From: Caballeronia grimmiae | GTDB taxonomy: Bacteria; Pseudomonadota; Gammaproteobacteria; Burkholderiales; Burkholderiaceae | DNA: 64,000 bases | Direction: 5' to 3' | Assembly (NCBI RefSeq): GCF_000698555.1 | Contig: NZ_JFHE01000024.1 | Location: 1 to 64,000 of the forward strand | Shown here: positions 43,145-52,490 of the stretch, piece by piece | How positions within the stretch are numbered: position 1 is the stretch's first letter | Layout of the letters: each line of letters begins with the position of its first letter | Made by a program: the position numbers and the translations under genes | Notes under the pieces: model-generated | Databases searched by the model: none | Seen by the model: only the letters and a program-made list of their open reading frames with translations | Told to the model about the DNA's origin: nothing

Positions 43145-43912
43145 ATGATGAAAAAACTGCTCCGCTGCGTCGCAGCCACCGGCGTTCTGACGCTGGGATT
43201 CGTGCAATACGCCAACGCAAACATGCCGGTGTTCGACGCGTCCAACTTCATTCAGAACACGATGACGGCGGCGGCCGCCGTGAAGGGTGAGGTTTATCAG
43301 GACTCGAACCTGGTGTACCAGTACCAGATGATGCTCAACCAGTTGAAGCAGGCGACCAACCTCAACCCTGCAGCGATGTTGGCGCAGTTCAACAGCATCA
43401 CCAGCGACATTACGAACTTGTCGAAATACACGGATGCGCTGAAGGACCTGTACGGCGGCCTGCAGAGCAACGCCGAGTACGCAAACAAGGTACAGGCGCT
43501 GATTACGCAATCGGGGAAGACCGCCGACCAGTGGTTCACGGACCAAAACACGCTACTTCAGAACAACGACAAGACGGCGAAGCAACTTTTCCAGCAAGGC
43601 AACGACGTCATCTCGCACGTCAGCACGCTCGCGAAGCGCCGGCAGGAAATCCAGGACCAACTGAACATGTCGCCGACGATGCAGGCGACCGCTCAGTTGA
43701 CCACACACATGCTGGACATCATCTCCAGTCAAAACAGCGACCTCCTGACGATGATGGCGGCCAAGCAACGCAGTGACGCAGTCAAAGATTCCGCAACAGT
43801 CGCGGATCAGAAGGCGAACAATGCGAGTCAGGCGGCGCTCAAGGCGCAACAGGATAGAGAGCGTGCCGCCTTCGACGCGCAGATCGGCTCTGCGAAGGCG
43901 CTGGGGCAATGA
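43145..43912 (+). CDS. trbJ: VirB5/TrbJ-type conjugal transfer protein
   Basis: A 255-residue secreted or periplasmic protein. The signal peptide is MMKKLLRCVAATGVLTLGFV, followed by NANMPVFDASNFIQNTMTAA, the common TrbJ opening (PVxDxxNxxQN), and a long coiled, Gln-rich region that ends in an Ala/Gln-rich tail. VirB5 proteins sit at the pilus tip or shaft. It overlaps the VirB6 gene by 4 bp. Confidence 0.9.
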   Translation: MMKKLLRCVAATGVLTLGFVQYANANMPVFDASNFIQNTMTAAAAVKGEVYQDSNLVYQYQMMLNQLKQATNLNPAAMLAQFNSITSDITNLSKYTDALKDLYGGLQSNAEYANKVQALITQSGKTADQWFTDQNTLLQNNDKTAKQLFQQGNDVISHVSTLAKRRQEIQDQLNMSPTMQATAQLTTHMLDIISSQNSDLLTMMAAKQRSDAVKDSATVADQKANNASQAALKAQQDRERAAFDAQIGSAKALGQ

Positions 43913-44931
43913 TGCTGCGGTCTGTCATAAATTTCATTAGAACGCTGCTCGTTCTCGCGACGGCCATCGGCTGCATAGCCATTACCCCCGGCCGGGCGAT
44001 GGCGCAAGCAGCGGCCGACGCGCCGGCTTCGGCGGCAACAAGCTCTGCGGCATTACTCGCGAGCCAGAAAGGCGATTTCGCTAAAGGGGCGACCAGTGCG
44101 ACGCAGCAGATCCACGTTCTGCTCTCCAACGTCGTTGATGCCGCGGTCGATGCCAGTTCGGGGGTGATGAGCGAGGCGAACAAGTTTGCATGGGGCCTGG
44201 GTGTGATCTCCCTCGTTCTCGTGGGCGTTCGGTTCGCCGGGACGCATCATCCAATTTCGGCGTGGGTCGACCTTTTCGAAGAAGTGGCAATCTTAGGCAT
44301 TTTTGTCGCCTTGTACCTTGGATACACCACTTCTGCGGCAGGTTTCTGGACATGGTTCGAGCAGTTGGCGGCGCATATCAGCAACGCGGACAACGGCTCC
44401 GTCGGTTCTCAGATGGCCTCGCTTGCGGGGACCATCATCGACGCGCTGACCACCAAGCTGAAAACGGTCAAGTTGTGGGACATCCCTGCGCTGCTGACCG
44501 ACGTTGTCGTCCTCTCCATCTCTGCGCTTGTGATGGCCCTCGCCTCGATCATCTTCGTCTATTACACGGCGATAGGCCAAATCCAGGCAGCGATCGGTAT
44601 CGTCCTCGGCCCTATCGCCATCGCGCTGGGCTTTTCCTCGTACACGCGGAGCTATTTTAAAAAGTGGCTCGATTGGATGATCAGTGCGGGGATGTACACG
44701 GTCGTAGTTGCCGTTCTGATCAGGCTTGTCGGCTCGTCGATCACAGACGCAGTGAAAAAGGCGACCGAAGTCGGCGGCTCAACTACCGTCAACGGAGCGT
44801 ATGTCTTGGATCTAGCGATATTCGTGCTGCTGCTTTCGTTCGAGGTTCCGAAGCTCGCGACGATCTTCGGCGGCGGAGCGACAGCAACCGGTACCGGTGC
44901 AATGAAGCTGGCGGCCAAATTTATCCCATGA
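43909..44931 (+). CDS. trbL: VirB6/TrbL-type membrane protein
   Basis: A 340-residue polytopic inner-membrane protein. A signal-like N-terminus (FIRTLLVLATAIGCIAITPG) is followed by at least five hydrophobic segments, among them WGLGVISLVLVGVRFAG, the block IWFVYYTAIGQIQAAIGIVLGP-like (IFVYYTAIGQIQAAIGIVLG) and a conserved FSSYTRSYFKKWLDWMISAG. This matches VirB6/TrbL. It overlaps both neighbours by 4 bp. Confidence 0.9.
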   Translation: MMLRSVINFIRTLLVLATAIGCIAITPGRAMAQAAADAPASAATSSAALLASQKGDFAKGATSATQQIHVLLSNVVDAAVDASSGVMSEANKFAWGLGVISLVLVGVRFAGTHHPISAWVDLFEEVAILGIFVALYLGYTTSAAGFWTWFEQLAAHISNADNGSVGSQMASLAGTIIDALTTKLKTVKLWDIPALLTDVVVLSISALVMALASIIFVYYTAIGQIQAAIGIVLGPIAIALGFSSYTRSYFKKWLDWMISAGMYTVVVAVLIRLVGSSITDAVKKATEVGGSTTVNGAYVLDLAIFVLLLSFEVPKLATIFGGGATATGTGAMKLAAKFIP

Positions 44932-46307
44932 CGACCGCTCACCTTGCAATCCCTGTCGAGGAGCTTTTCGCCACGCACCAAAAGCGAATCGAACTGGTTC
45001 GACAATGCGCCAATGAAAGCACGGAAACGGAGTTCGCACGCAAGTGGGTGTCTGTGCTGCGTCGCTGTGCTAACTGGTTTTTGTCGATGCCGCTCACGCC
45101 CGAACTGCATTGCGAGCCGGGCGGTGCTTTCCGCGCGACGATTGAATCGACCTTTTATGCGATGCGGCTCGCGGGCGGGCAAAAGTTCGCGGCTGACCTC
45201 ACGTCAGATAAGCGTCGGCGGCTGGAGCCGCAATACAACTACGCCGTCTTCCTGGCCGCCGCATGCTCGCTCCTTGATGAGCCGTTTCGTCACTTTGAGA
45301 TGGTGCGGCTCTCGGACCGCACGAAGTGGAATCCAGCGGCGCACGGGGCGTTCGGCACGTGGATAGGAACCGGTCAGTTCGCCGTTGAGCGGCGTGTGAC
45401 GCCACTGAAGAATGAGCGCATGCGCACTGCCATGTTTGCCCAGACCGTCATCATGCCCGAGCTGCTTTCCGGGTTCGATACAACGGTGCTCGACGACCTC
45501 TTCAACGCAATCAACCCGGAGCGCAGCCCGCAGGGGTTTGAACCCCTCGTCCACAAGGTGGTGCGGCAGGCCATGGATGTTGCGGTGGACTTTGAGCGCA
45601 AGGCGCAACGCGCCGTCTTTGCGCCAGTGAAGTACGACGTTCCCTCAGCCGTGCACGTCGCGCTCGCGCTTGAGCCGCAGTTCGTCGCGGCCGCCCCGGC
45701 GACCGCCGATTCGGCGGTGGCCTCGGGGCACCCGTCGGCGAGTTCCGGGGAACCAAACGCGGGCGTTGCTCCAGAGTCGTCGACGAAGACTCCCGAGCCG
45801 CAAGCTGCCGTCGTTGGAGCAACGGCCGCGTCGCAGCAGCAGGCGAGCGCCTCCGCGCCGAAGTTCTCTCAGTCGTTGCTCGATGCGTTGGAGCGCAGCG
45901 AAGCACAGGCCGCTGGTGCGGCTGCGGCTGAGCCCTCGACCAGCGCGAGCGCGCCTGCGCCGCGCCCGGCACCGGTCGACCCTGCGGCAGCCCGCCCCGC
46001 ACGGTCCAATGCGAACAGGGTTGGGCCTTCCGACGAAGAATTGACTGAACTCCTGGGGCCGGGCGCTGCAATGCTGAAAGAATTTTTCAAAGCCCTTGCT
46101 GGAGACGTGGCGACGGGAAAGGCGAATGTGACGTGGGAAGAGAAGGGGCTGGCCGTTCAGAAGCGGCTCGTCGGGGGCTACGGCATCACGAGCGATACGC
46201 TCGTCGAACAACTCAAGAAGCGCAGCCTGCTCATGCGCGCACACGGCAATGACATCTGCATTGTCGAGCGCGCAGGCCGTCTCATCGTGGAGCGACCCGC
46301 GGCATGA
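44928..46307 (+). CDS. TraI_2 (MobH-like) domain protein lacking the HD metal-binding residues
   Basis: A 459-residue protein. The N-terminal 225 residues follow the TraI_2 domain of MobH relaxases (LPLTP.. stretch, then HCEPGGAFRATIESTFYAMR, EPQYNYAVFLAAACSLLDEP, WNPAAHGAFGTWI). An Ala/Pro/Ser-rich linker comes next, and the C-terminus from residue 370 resembles the TraI_2 C-terminal (DUF1528) domain. Relaxases normally have HHxxGGLLxH and LLHDxGKP here; these positions read LHCEPGGAFRA and ACSLLDEP, so the metal-binding His and HD residues are lost. It may be a structural relative of the relaxase rather than an active enzyme. Overlaps both neighbours by 4 bp. Confidence 0.72.
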   Translation: MTTAHLAIPVEELFATHQKRIELVRQCANESTETEFARKWVSVLRRCANWFLSMPLTPELHCEPGGAFRATIESTFYAMRLAGGQKFAADLTSDKRRRLEPQYNYAVFLAAACSLLDEPFRHFEMVRLSDRTKWNPAAHGAFGTWIGTGQFAVERRVTPLKNERMRTAMFAQTVIMPELLSGFDTTVLDDLFNAINPERSPQGFEPLVHKVVRQAMDVAVDFERKAQRAVFAPVKYDVPSAVHVALALEPQFVAAAPATADSAVASGHPSASSGEPNAGVAPESSTKTPEPQAAVVGATAASQQQASASAPKFSQSLLDALERSEAQAAGAAAAEPSTSASAPAPRPAPVDPAAARPARSNANRVGPSDEELTELLGPGAAMLKEFFKALAGDVATGKANVTWEEKGLAVQKRLVGGYGITSDTLVEQLKKRSLLMRAHGNDICIVERAGRLIVERPAA

Positions 46308-48175
46308 ACTACGTCAATCACTTCCGTCCGATCTACGAGTTTCGTCCGTTTCTCGTTTGGCCCATCGTCATCGTTGGCATTCTGATCTCTGGAATGCCGT
46401 ACGGATGGGCATTCGCGCTAGTTGGTGGGGCGCTCCTCGCGATCCGGGCGCTCCAGATATGGAAGGCACTGAGCTTTCGCATGGCCATCTCAACGAAATG
46501 GCTGAGCAAGATTCGCATCGAAAAGCTTCTTGCCACGCAGAACGCGATGCGGAAAAGAGCGGACTCGATGTATCTGGGCATCGGGTACGAGTGGACGCAG
46601 AAGCATACGCAGATTGCCCACGAAATCCTGCGGATGCCCGTAACCGACATTCCGTCGTTGCCGAAGTGGTTGCCAAAAACCGAGATTGGCCGGACCGTTG
46701 AGGAACGCATCGAGCGGCTATTTGGTCCGCGCGACAGCATTCGCGATCGCATGCCGCAGGGATCGTCCTGGATCCACGGTATGGAGCAGAAGAAGGTCGA
46801 GGTGCCGTTTCACTATAAGGTGATGGGCGGTCACACGCTGGTGGCGGGCACGACTGGCGCGGGCAAGACCCGCACCTACGAAGTCATCTCCACGCAGGTG
46901 ATCCACAACCCGAAGGACGTCCTGATCATCGTCGACCCCAAGAACGACGACGAGTGGAAGAAGCGCGTGGAGAAGGAGTGTGCGCGCACAGGGCGCAAGT
47001 TCCTGTACTTCAATCAGGCGAAGCCGCATGAGTCGATCCGCCTGAACCCGCTTGAGAACTGGTCGCAGCCGTCGGAAATCCCGTCGCGCATCGCGCAGTT
47101 GATGGAAGAAGGCCAGTTCCGTGACTTCGCGTTTCTCTTCATCGATCGCGCGGTGAAAGGCGAACTGTATGTTGGCGACAAGCCCAATTTGCGCTCGATT
47201 CTCAAATACGCACAGTCAGGCATTGGCAATCTGCTCGACCGTGGGTTGCGGCGATTCTTTATCGAGAACGGCCTGACCGATTGGGAAGAACTGACCGTCA
47301 CCGCGACGGTAAAAGACGCGCAGCGCCGCAACGACGCCTCATTGATTGACGGGATGGTGAAGTTGTATCTCGACCGATTTGCCGCTCACGACCGAGGGCA
47401 CGAGACGATCGATGGGTTGATCGCCACGCACACCCACGACCGCGAGCACTACATGAAAATCATCGCGTCGGCGTTGCCGCTGCTCCAAATGCTCGCGACA
47501 GGCGAAACCGGCCTGATGCTAGCGCCAAAGGCGGATGACTTCGAGGACGAGCGCGAAATATGGGACATCGACAAGATCATCAAGCAGAAGGCGGTCTTGT
47601 ACATGGGGCTTGACTCGCTGTCGAACAACATCGTCCAGAAGGCGATCGCGTCCATGGCATTGTCGGACGTTGCGGCGGTCTGCGGCGCGATTTATAACTT
47701 TTACGCAGAGAAGCCCGACGTCGTGCTCATCATCGACGAGATCGCCGAGGCCATCAACGAGCAGGTCATTCAAATCCTGAACAAGGGGCGCGGGGCGGGG
47801 TTCAAAGCGTTCGTCGCATTCCAAGCGCGTGCCGACCTGGAAGCGAAACTCGGAAACGCAGCGAAAATGCTGCAGGTTTTGGGTAACCTCAATAATCAGG
47901 TGGTGCTTAGACTAGAGGACTCAGATACAGCAAAGTGGTTCTCGGACAAGGTCGGAGAGACTGCGATCCGCGTGGTGAACGTGTCCAACAGCACGAATAC
48001 CACGACCGAGGCGCATGCGCTCGAATTCAGTGGCTCGCAGTCCCGCTCCATTCAGCTGGAAAAGGTGCCGCTCATTCCCGTGAAGCTGCTTCACAGTTTG
48101 CCGAATCTGCAGTATTTCATGCGCATCTCTGGCGGTGCCGTGTATCAGGGTCGCATTCCTATCATCGAAGGCTAA
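46304..48175 (+). CDS. traD: TraD-type conjugative coupling protein (SXT/ICE subfamily)
   Basis: A 623-residue coupling protein. Two N-terminal membrane segments (VWPIVIVGILISGMPYGWAF) are followed by Walker A, GHTLVAGTTGAGKTRTYEVI (near residue 176), then VLIIVDPKNDDEWKKRVEKE and Walker B DVVLIIDEIAEAINEQVIQI (near 471), then GRGAGFKAFVAFQARADLEA. This layout is that of the SXT/TOL-type TraD of MobH elements rather than VirD4/TraG. It would connect the DNA-processing complex with the channel. The preceding TraI_2 gene overlaps by 4 bp, the usual MobH-TraD order. Confidence 0.9.
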   Translation: MNYVNHFRPIYEFRPFLVWPIVIVGILISGMPYGWAFALVGGALLAIRALQIWKALSFRMAISTKWLSKIRIEKLLATQNAMRKRADSMYLGIGYEWTQKHTQIAHEILRMPVTDIPSLPKWLPKTEIGRTVEERIERLFGPRDSIRDRMPQGSSWIHGMEQKKVEVPFHYKVMGGHTLVAGTTGAGKTRTYEVISTQVIHNPKDVLIIVDPKNDDEWKKRVEKECARTGRKFLYFNQAKPHESIRLNPLENWSQPSEIPSRIAQLMEEGQFRDFAFLFIDRAVKGELYVGDKPNLRSILKYAQSGIGNLLDRGLRRFFIENGLTDWEELTVTATVKDAQRRNDASLIDGMVKLYLDRFAAHDRGHETIDGLIATHTHDREHYMKIIASALPLLQMLATGETGLMLAPKADDFEDEREIWDIDKIIKQKAVLYMGLDSLSNNIVQKAIASMALSDVAAVCGAIYNFYAEKPDVVLIIDEIAEAINEQVIQILNKGRGAGFKAFVAFQARADLEAKLGNAAKMLQVLGNLNNQVVLRLEDSDTAKWFSDKVGETAIRVVNVSNSTNTTTEAHALEFSGSQSRSIQLEKVPLIPVKLLHSLPNLQYFMRISGGAVYQGRIPIIEG

Positions 48176-48185
48176 AAACACAGTT

Positions 48186-48704
48186 ATGTCCGCTGCATAT
48201 AAAAACATCATTCGCGATCACAAGCTCTCGCACAGGCTGGTTGCGGTCTTCAACGTCGCACCGGAGCTGGAGCTCGCGTGCTCGCGTGTGGCCGACTTCA
48301 TCGGGGAGCGGTTTAGGGGAGACAAAGGGCCGCTGGCTGCGGAGATGATCGAGTCGGCGCTCGATGGCTTCCGGCGCGCGAAGCGCACGGGCGACCAGCA
48401 TATCGCGTTCATGCAAGGTCTGTTCGAGCCGTCGAAAGCGCTGTACGCCCGGCGTCTTGTCGCGCGCTTCGGTGACAAAGTCTCCGTGTGGTGCCCGATG
48501 GTCGAGTCAATCACCGCGTTCGAGGCGCGTCATCTCGAGTACCAGTTCGAGATGGTCGATGAGCGTTGCCCGGACGAGATCACTGAGCGCACCGCCGCGT
48601 TCCAACTTGCCGCACGCGTGCTTCAAGGAGAAGCTTTCCGCCGTTACTTCGAGGAATACGATGTCGCTCACCGTTACGATCATAGCGAAGCTGTCGGGAG
48701 TTGA
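48186..48704 (+). CDS. Hypothetical conjugation-associated protein
   Basis: A 172-residue soluble helical protein (SAAYKNIIRDHKLSHRLVAV, then GPLAAEMIESALDGFRRAKR). No family is recognised. ATG 48186 is preferred; an in-frame start at 48135 would overlap traD. It lies between traD and the DUF4400 gene, where SXT-like elements also carry a small gene. Confidence 0.72.
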   Translation: MSAAYKNIIRDHKLSHRLVAVFNVAPELELACSRVADFIGERFRGDKGPLAAEMIESALDGFRRAKRTGDQHIAFMQGLFEPSKALYARRLVARFGDKVSVWCPMVESITAFEARHLEYQFEMVDERCPDEITERTAAFQLAARVLQGEAFRRYFEEYDVAHRYDHSEAVGS

Positions 48705-48915
48705 GCCGCGTACGGCTCAGCGGGCGCGCGACACTGCCGCCGCGTTCGACGGCGATGTGAACGCAGCCGTGCCCGAGGAATTCACGTACGGCGCGGGTGC
48801 CCGCTGCTACGCGTTGGCGACGATTGCCGAGTTTCGCCCTGCGCTGTTTTGGGGCGGACTTATGGCGCTCGTCGCGGTTCCCGCCCTCATGCTGGCCAAG
48901 GTGCTGCATGGCTAG
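48661..48915 (+). CDS. Small conjugation-associated membrane protein
   Basis: An 84-residue protein with a soluble N-terminal half (LSGVEPRTAQRARDTAAAFD) and one C-terminal membrane helix (FWGGLMALVAVPALMLAKVL). The frame overlaps the previous gene by 44 bp and the next one by 8 bp, consistent with a coupled operon. No family is recognised. Confidence 0.6.
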   Translation: MSLTVTIIAKLSGVEPRTAQRARDTAAAFDGDVNAAVPEEFTYGAGARCYALATIAEFRPALFWGGLMALVAVPALMLAKVLHG

Positions 48916-49522
48916 TCGTTTTGGTTCGCACATCAAGGTGTGGTTTCTGCTCGTGCCAGTGATAGCCATCGCTGTCATGCCGGCGATCCCGGAGCGCAAG
49001 CTATTCGAAGTGCCGGAAGCGGAAACCCATTCTCTCGTTGAGTCAGTCGGGCAGGACCGGGTCGACCGCGCGATGCGCAGTGCCAACGACGAGTTCCGCC
49101 GTGCTTTTGTCGACAGCGGGCTGCTGCACCGCACGCTGAATGCCTCCGGAAAGGTAGGCGGCTTGGACGACGGCGGGTTCTCGTCGTTCGCGCATACGTG
49201 GACGGAGAACTTCTGGTTACTGGTGTACCGCATGCTTTTCCGCGCGATGGTTATGAAGATGTGGATCATTGGAACCCTTCTTTTCGCGATCGGCATGTTC
49301 ATAGACGGTGCGGCGCGCAGAAAGATAAAAGCGTCGGCTGCTGGCTTCGTAAGTCCCTTGTCTTTCCATCTGGCAGGCCATGGACTGCTGCTTGTCACTG
49401 GAACGATGTTCGCGGTGCTGGTGGTTCCGTTGCCTGTCTTGGTTGGCTACTGGGTCGCCGTCGCTGCGCTCCTCGGAGGTCTCCTGTGGAAAGCTGCCGA
49501 GTCCTTCCAGTCATCGAGATAA
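48908..49522 (+). CDS. DUF4400 (PFL_4697-type) ICE membrane protein
   Basis: A 204-residue membrane protein matching DUF4400, found next to TraD in SXT- and PFGI-type integrative elements. An N-terminal helix (VWFLLVPVIAIAVMPAIPER) leads to a periplasmic part, then the typical RMLFRAMVMKMWIIGTLLFA block, GMFIDGAARRKIKASAAGF, and two further C-terminal helices. Its role in transfer is unknown. It is the last gene before a strong terminator. Confidence 0.82.
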   Translation: MASRFGSHIKVWFLLVPVIAIAVMPAIPERKLFEVPEAETHSLVESVGQDRVDRAMRSANDEFRRAFVDSGLLHRTLNASGKVGGLDDGGFSSFAHTWTENFWLLVYRMLFRAMVMKMWIIGTLLFAIGMFIDGAARRKIKASAAGFVSPLSFHLAGHGLLLVTGTMFAVLVVPLPVLVGYWVAVAALLGGLLWKAAESFQSSR

Positions 49523-49578
49523 GAAAAAAGACATCGCGAGACGCATTAGCAGCACATCAAAATTTGCTTTAGTCGCTC

Positions 49579-49612
49579 GGGCAACGCTATGCGGATAGCG
49601 TTGCCTTTGTTT
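49579..49612 (+). terminator. Terminator after the DUF4400 gene
   Basis: GGCAACGCTAT (49579-49589) pairs with ATAGCGTTGCC (49595-49605), followed by TTTGTTTTTTT. Confidence 0.9.
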
Positions 49613-49808
49613 TTTTCGCCGCCGTTCTCGCGACCTCCTGCCCAGAGGCGCACCGATATTTCGGCGAAAGGCGCTGGAAATAGCCACCGTTTCGAGCTTT
49701 TCCGCGTTGCCAGCGCCGCAACAATGTTGAGGATGGGCAACGCGCTTTGCTTGCCTGATCCCCAACGATGAAACGGGACCGATGCGGTCCAGACAGGAGA
49801 AATGGCGA

Positions 49809-50645
49809 ATGAGCACGGTTGTCGAACCTGGCAGTGAAGAAAAAGTCGCGCTGAGCGCACTTGAACAAGGTACGGTCGAGGCGCCGCTTACGACCGACGG
49901 CGCGGACGACGGCGAGCTAGAGCGCGAACTGACGCAGATGGAGGCGGACGCGGATCGTCTCCAGAAGGAAGGCGTTATCTCCACCGACGACGCCGACATG
50001 AAGCGGGCGGAAGTCGCGAAGACCCGCAAGCTCTTCCGCGACCTGCCGGCCGCTGAGCGTATTGCCATCATCAAGCGCCGCCGCGATATCGGCCGTCAAT
50101 TGCTGGACCGCCAGCTTTCGGGCGCTGCCGTCGTGACCGCACGCGTGCGTCTGAACCACACCCGCCTGAAACCGCTGTTCGAACAATGGTGGCCGTACAT
50201 CAACCGCATGAGCATCAACATGCAGCGTTTCGGCCGCTCGACGTTCGGCGAAAACGACAAGGAAGTCGTCAACAGCGCGCTCGAAAAGCTGCTCGCGGGC
50301 ATTGAGAGCTACGTTGACGAGCAACTGCGCGTGGCCGAAGGCTTTCGCCAGCAAAAGGAAGCGGAGCTTCGGGCGAATAAGGAATTTGTGTTTGAGCCGA
50401 CGATCCCGATGCCCGCGATGGACATCGAGGTCGAGGCGTATTCGCGCTTTTCGATGCGTGTGCTGGGTGTCATCATGAAGTTCGACCGCGCGATGGATCA
50501 CTTCGACTTTATGGTCTGGAACGGCATCCGCGATCAGTCGGACGTGGACGATGAAGCCGTCAACTTCCTCAAGCGCTTTAACCCGCTTGGCATTCGCGGG
50601 TACATGACGCACCTGAAGCTGATGACGACGGTCCGCGGCAACTAA
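49809..50645 (+). CDS. AcaB-like (DUF1845 / PFL_4669-type) ICE protein
   Basis: A 278-residue protein with an acidic N-terminus and a helical core. The block YSRFSMRVLGVIMKFDRAMDHF, then FLKRFNPLGIRGYMTHLKLM resembles the DUF1845/PFL_4669 family, whose members include the transcriptional regulator AcaB of IncC plasmids. The match is partial, so the family is tentative. Just upstream lies a leader with GGACC(GATGC)GGTCC and AGGAG. The start MSTVV at 49809 is preferred over 49782. It may regulate transfer (inference). Confidence 0.55.
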   Translation: MSTVVEPGSEEKVALSALEQGTVEAPLTTDGADDGELERELTQMEADADRLQKEGVISTDDADMKRAEVAKTRKLFRDLPAAERIAIIKRRRDIGRQLLDRQLSGAAVVTARVRLNHTRLKPLFEQWWPYINRMSINMQRFGRSTFGENDKEVVNSALEKLLAGIESYVDEQLRVAEGFRQQKEAELRANKEFVFEPTIPMPAMDIEVEAYSRFSMRVLGVIMKFDRAMDHFDFMVWNGIRDQSDVDDEAVNFLKRFNPLGIRGYMTHLKLMTTVRGN

Positions 50646-50655
50646 GGAGGGCGCG

Positions 50656-52380
50656 ATGCTGGACGAACTCAATCCCCAGCAACGGGAAGTCGCCCAGTTG
50701 CGCCAGCATTGCGTGGCGATTGCCTGTCCGGGCGCGGGCAAGACGAAAACCATCGCCACGAAAGCAGCCCTGCTGCTACAAGACAGCGCCGCGACGGTCG
50801 GCGCCGTCACGTTCTCGAAGGACGCCGCGCTGGAATTACGCGAGCGCATCCTCGCTGCCGCCGGCGAGTCGGTGAAGAAGCGCCTGATCGCCGGTACCTT
50901 CCATTCCCTCGCATTCAAGCAACTCAAACGCCCCGGCGCGCGGGCGCTCGATATTGCGTCCGACGGCGACCGGCTTGGTCTCCTCATCCGCGTGATGCAG
51001 GAACTCGGGCGCGACGGAAAGGCAGAAGACGTCATTCCAACGATCGAGAAGATCAAAACCAATTTTGGGCGGTGCGATCCGGATACTGCCGACGGCGAGC
51101 TTTACCACGCCTATCAGGACGCGCTTGCGCGTAACGGCAAGATCGATTTTCAGGACATGCTGCGCCTCGCTGTGGAGGGGATGGAGCAAGGCACGATTGC
51201 CCCATACGCGTTCACCTATCTGCTCGTTGACGAGTTTCAGGATACCGACCCGCTGCAGTACCGGTGGATCGAGCTTCATGCGAAGGCCGGTTCGGTCGTG
51301 ACGGTCGTGGGCGACGACGACCAGAGCATCTACGCGTTCCGCGAGGCGCTTGGGTACCGAGGCATGGAGTCGTTTATCCAGTCGTTCGCCGCAAAGCCCG
51401 TTGTCTTGGGCAGCAACTACCGGTGCCGCGCGGAGATTCTGGGCGCAGCGGACCGGGTGATTCGGAATAACGCCGACCGCATCGCAAAAGTGCTGCGTGC
51501 CGAAAAGGGCTCCGGCGGTATTGTGCAAACGTCCCGCCATCCAGACGAATACGAGGAGGCAACCGCGGCGGTCGAGGTGCTAGGGCCGTTGCTCGCGAAA
51601 GGGCAGTCGTGTGCGATCCTGGCCCGTACAAACCGCATACTAGACCCCCTTGAGGCAGTCTGCCGCTCGCACGGCATCAAGTACTACCGGGCATCGGGCG
51701 CGTCCGTCCTGAGCCGCCCGGAGGGCGCGCTGATGTGCAATCTGCTTGAAATCGTGGAGCGAATTAAAGACACCGGCCTCGATGCGGTCTTGGCGCACCT
51801 TGGGCTTACCGCCCAACAGCTACGTGCCCTCCACGCGGACATGGGTGCGGAACTGACGCAAAAGGGGCGGGCGGAGTTGGTTGCGCTCGGGCTGCCCGAG
51901 GACGTGGCGACGAACTACCGTGAGTTCATGAAGCGGCTCGCTGAATGGCAAAGCCTGTGCGATCGCAAGTTCTATTCGCTGACGCTCTCGGGCGTCGCCG
52001 AATGGATGTTGAAGTACGCGAAGAAGGATTCCGCAATCCGCGCAATTCAGGCGACGAACGACGTCTTGTCGCGCCTGTCCGGCAGTTTCGCTGAGCGCCT
52101 GCTGTTTCTGCGCCAAGACAACAATGAGCCGACGCCGGGCGCGCTCATTCTCACGACAATGCACAGCTCCAAAGGCCTCGAATGGGATAACGTCTGGATT
52201 GCCCGCAGCGAGGAGACGATCGTCCCAGACCCGAAATCGACCGAGCCAGAAGAGCGGCGGCTGTTCTATGTCGCCATGACCCGTGCTCGCGAATCGTTAA
52301 TGGTCTCGGGGACGTCGAAAAACTTCGAGTCCCGATTTGTAACCGAGGCGCAGCTTAACCAGGGCGCTATCGCGGGATAA
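50656..52380 (+). CDS. UvrD/Rep-family ATP-dependent helicase
   Basis: A 574-residue superfamily 1 helicase. Motif I is IACPGAGKTKTIATKAALLL (residues 22-41), motif Ia GAVTFSKDAALELRERI, motif II LLVDEFQDTDPLQ (near 193), motif III VGDDDQSIYAFREALG, motif IV LGSNYRCRAEILGAADRVI, motif V TTMHSSKGLEWDNVWIAR and motif VI ERRLFYVAMTRARESLMVSG. All helicase motifs are intact. It is shorter than UvrD (about 720) because the C-terminal region is reduced. It may help unwind transferred DNA (inference). RBS GGAGG lies 9 bases upstream. Confidence 0.93.
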   Translation: MLDELNPQQREVAQLRQHCVAIACPGAGKTKTIATKAALLLQDSAATVGAVTFSKDAALELRERILAAAGESVKKRLIAGTFHSLAFKQLKRPGARALDIASDGDRLGLLIRVMQELGRDGKAEDVIPTIEKIKTNFGRCDPDTADGELYHAYQDALARNGKIDFQDMLRLAVEGMEQGTIAPYAFTYLLVDEFQDTDPLQYRWIELHAKAGSVVTVVGDDDQSIYAFREALGYRGMESFIQSFAAKPVVLGSNYRCRAEILGAADRVIRNNADRIAKVLRAEKGSGGIVQTSRHPDEYEEATAAVEVLGPLLAKGQSCAILARTNRILDPLEAVCRSHGIKYYRASGASVLSRPEGALMCNLLEIVERIKDTGLDAVLAHLGLTAQQLRALHADMGAELTQKGRAELVALGLPEDVATNYREFMKRLAEWQSLCDRKFYSLTLSGVAEWMLKYAKKDSAIRAIQATNDVLSRLSGSFAERLLFLRQDNNEPTPGALILTTMHSSKGLEWDNVWIARSEETIVPDPKSTEPEERRLFYVAMTRARESLMVSGTSKNFESRFVTEAQLNQGAIAG

Positions 52381-52490
52381 TTCCACGTCAGCAGAACTGC
52401 GCTAGAGGGGCGAATTTCGGGTACTCAAACCACGTGTTGTTTGGAGGAGACGTGCGCAAAGTGAGTATCGATAGGTTTTCATAATATGGA

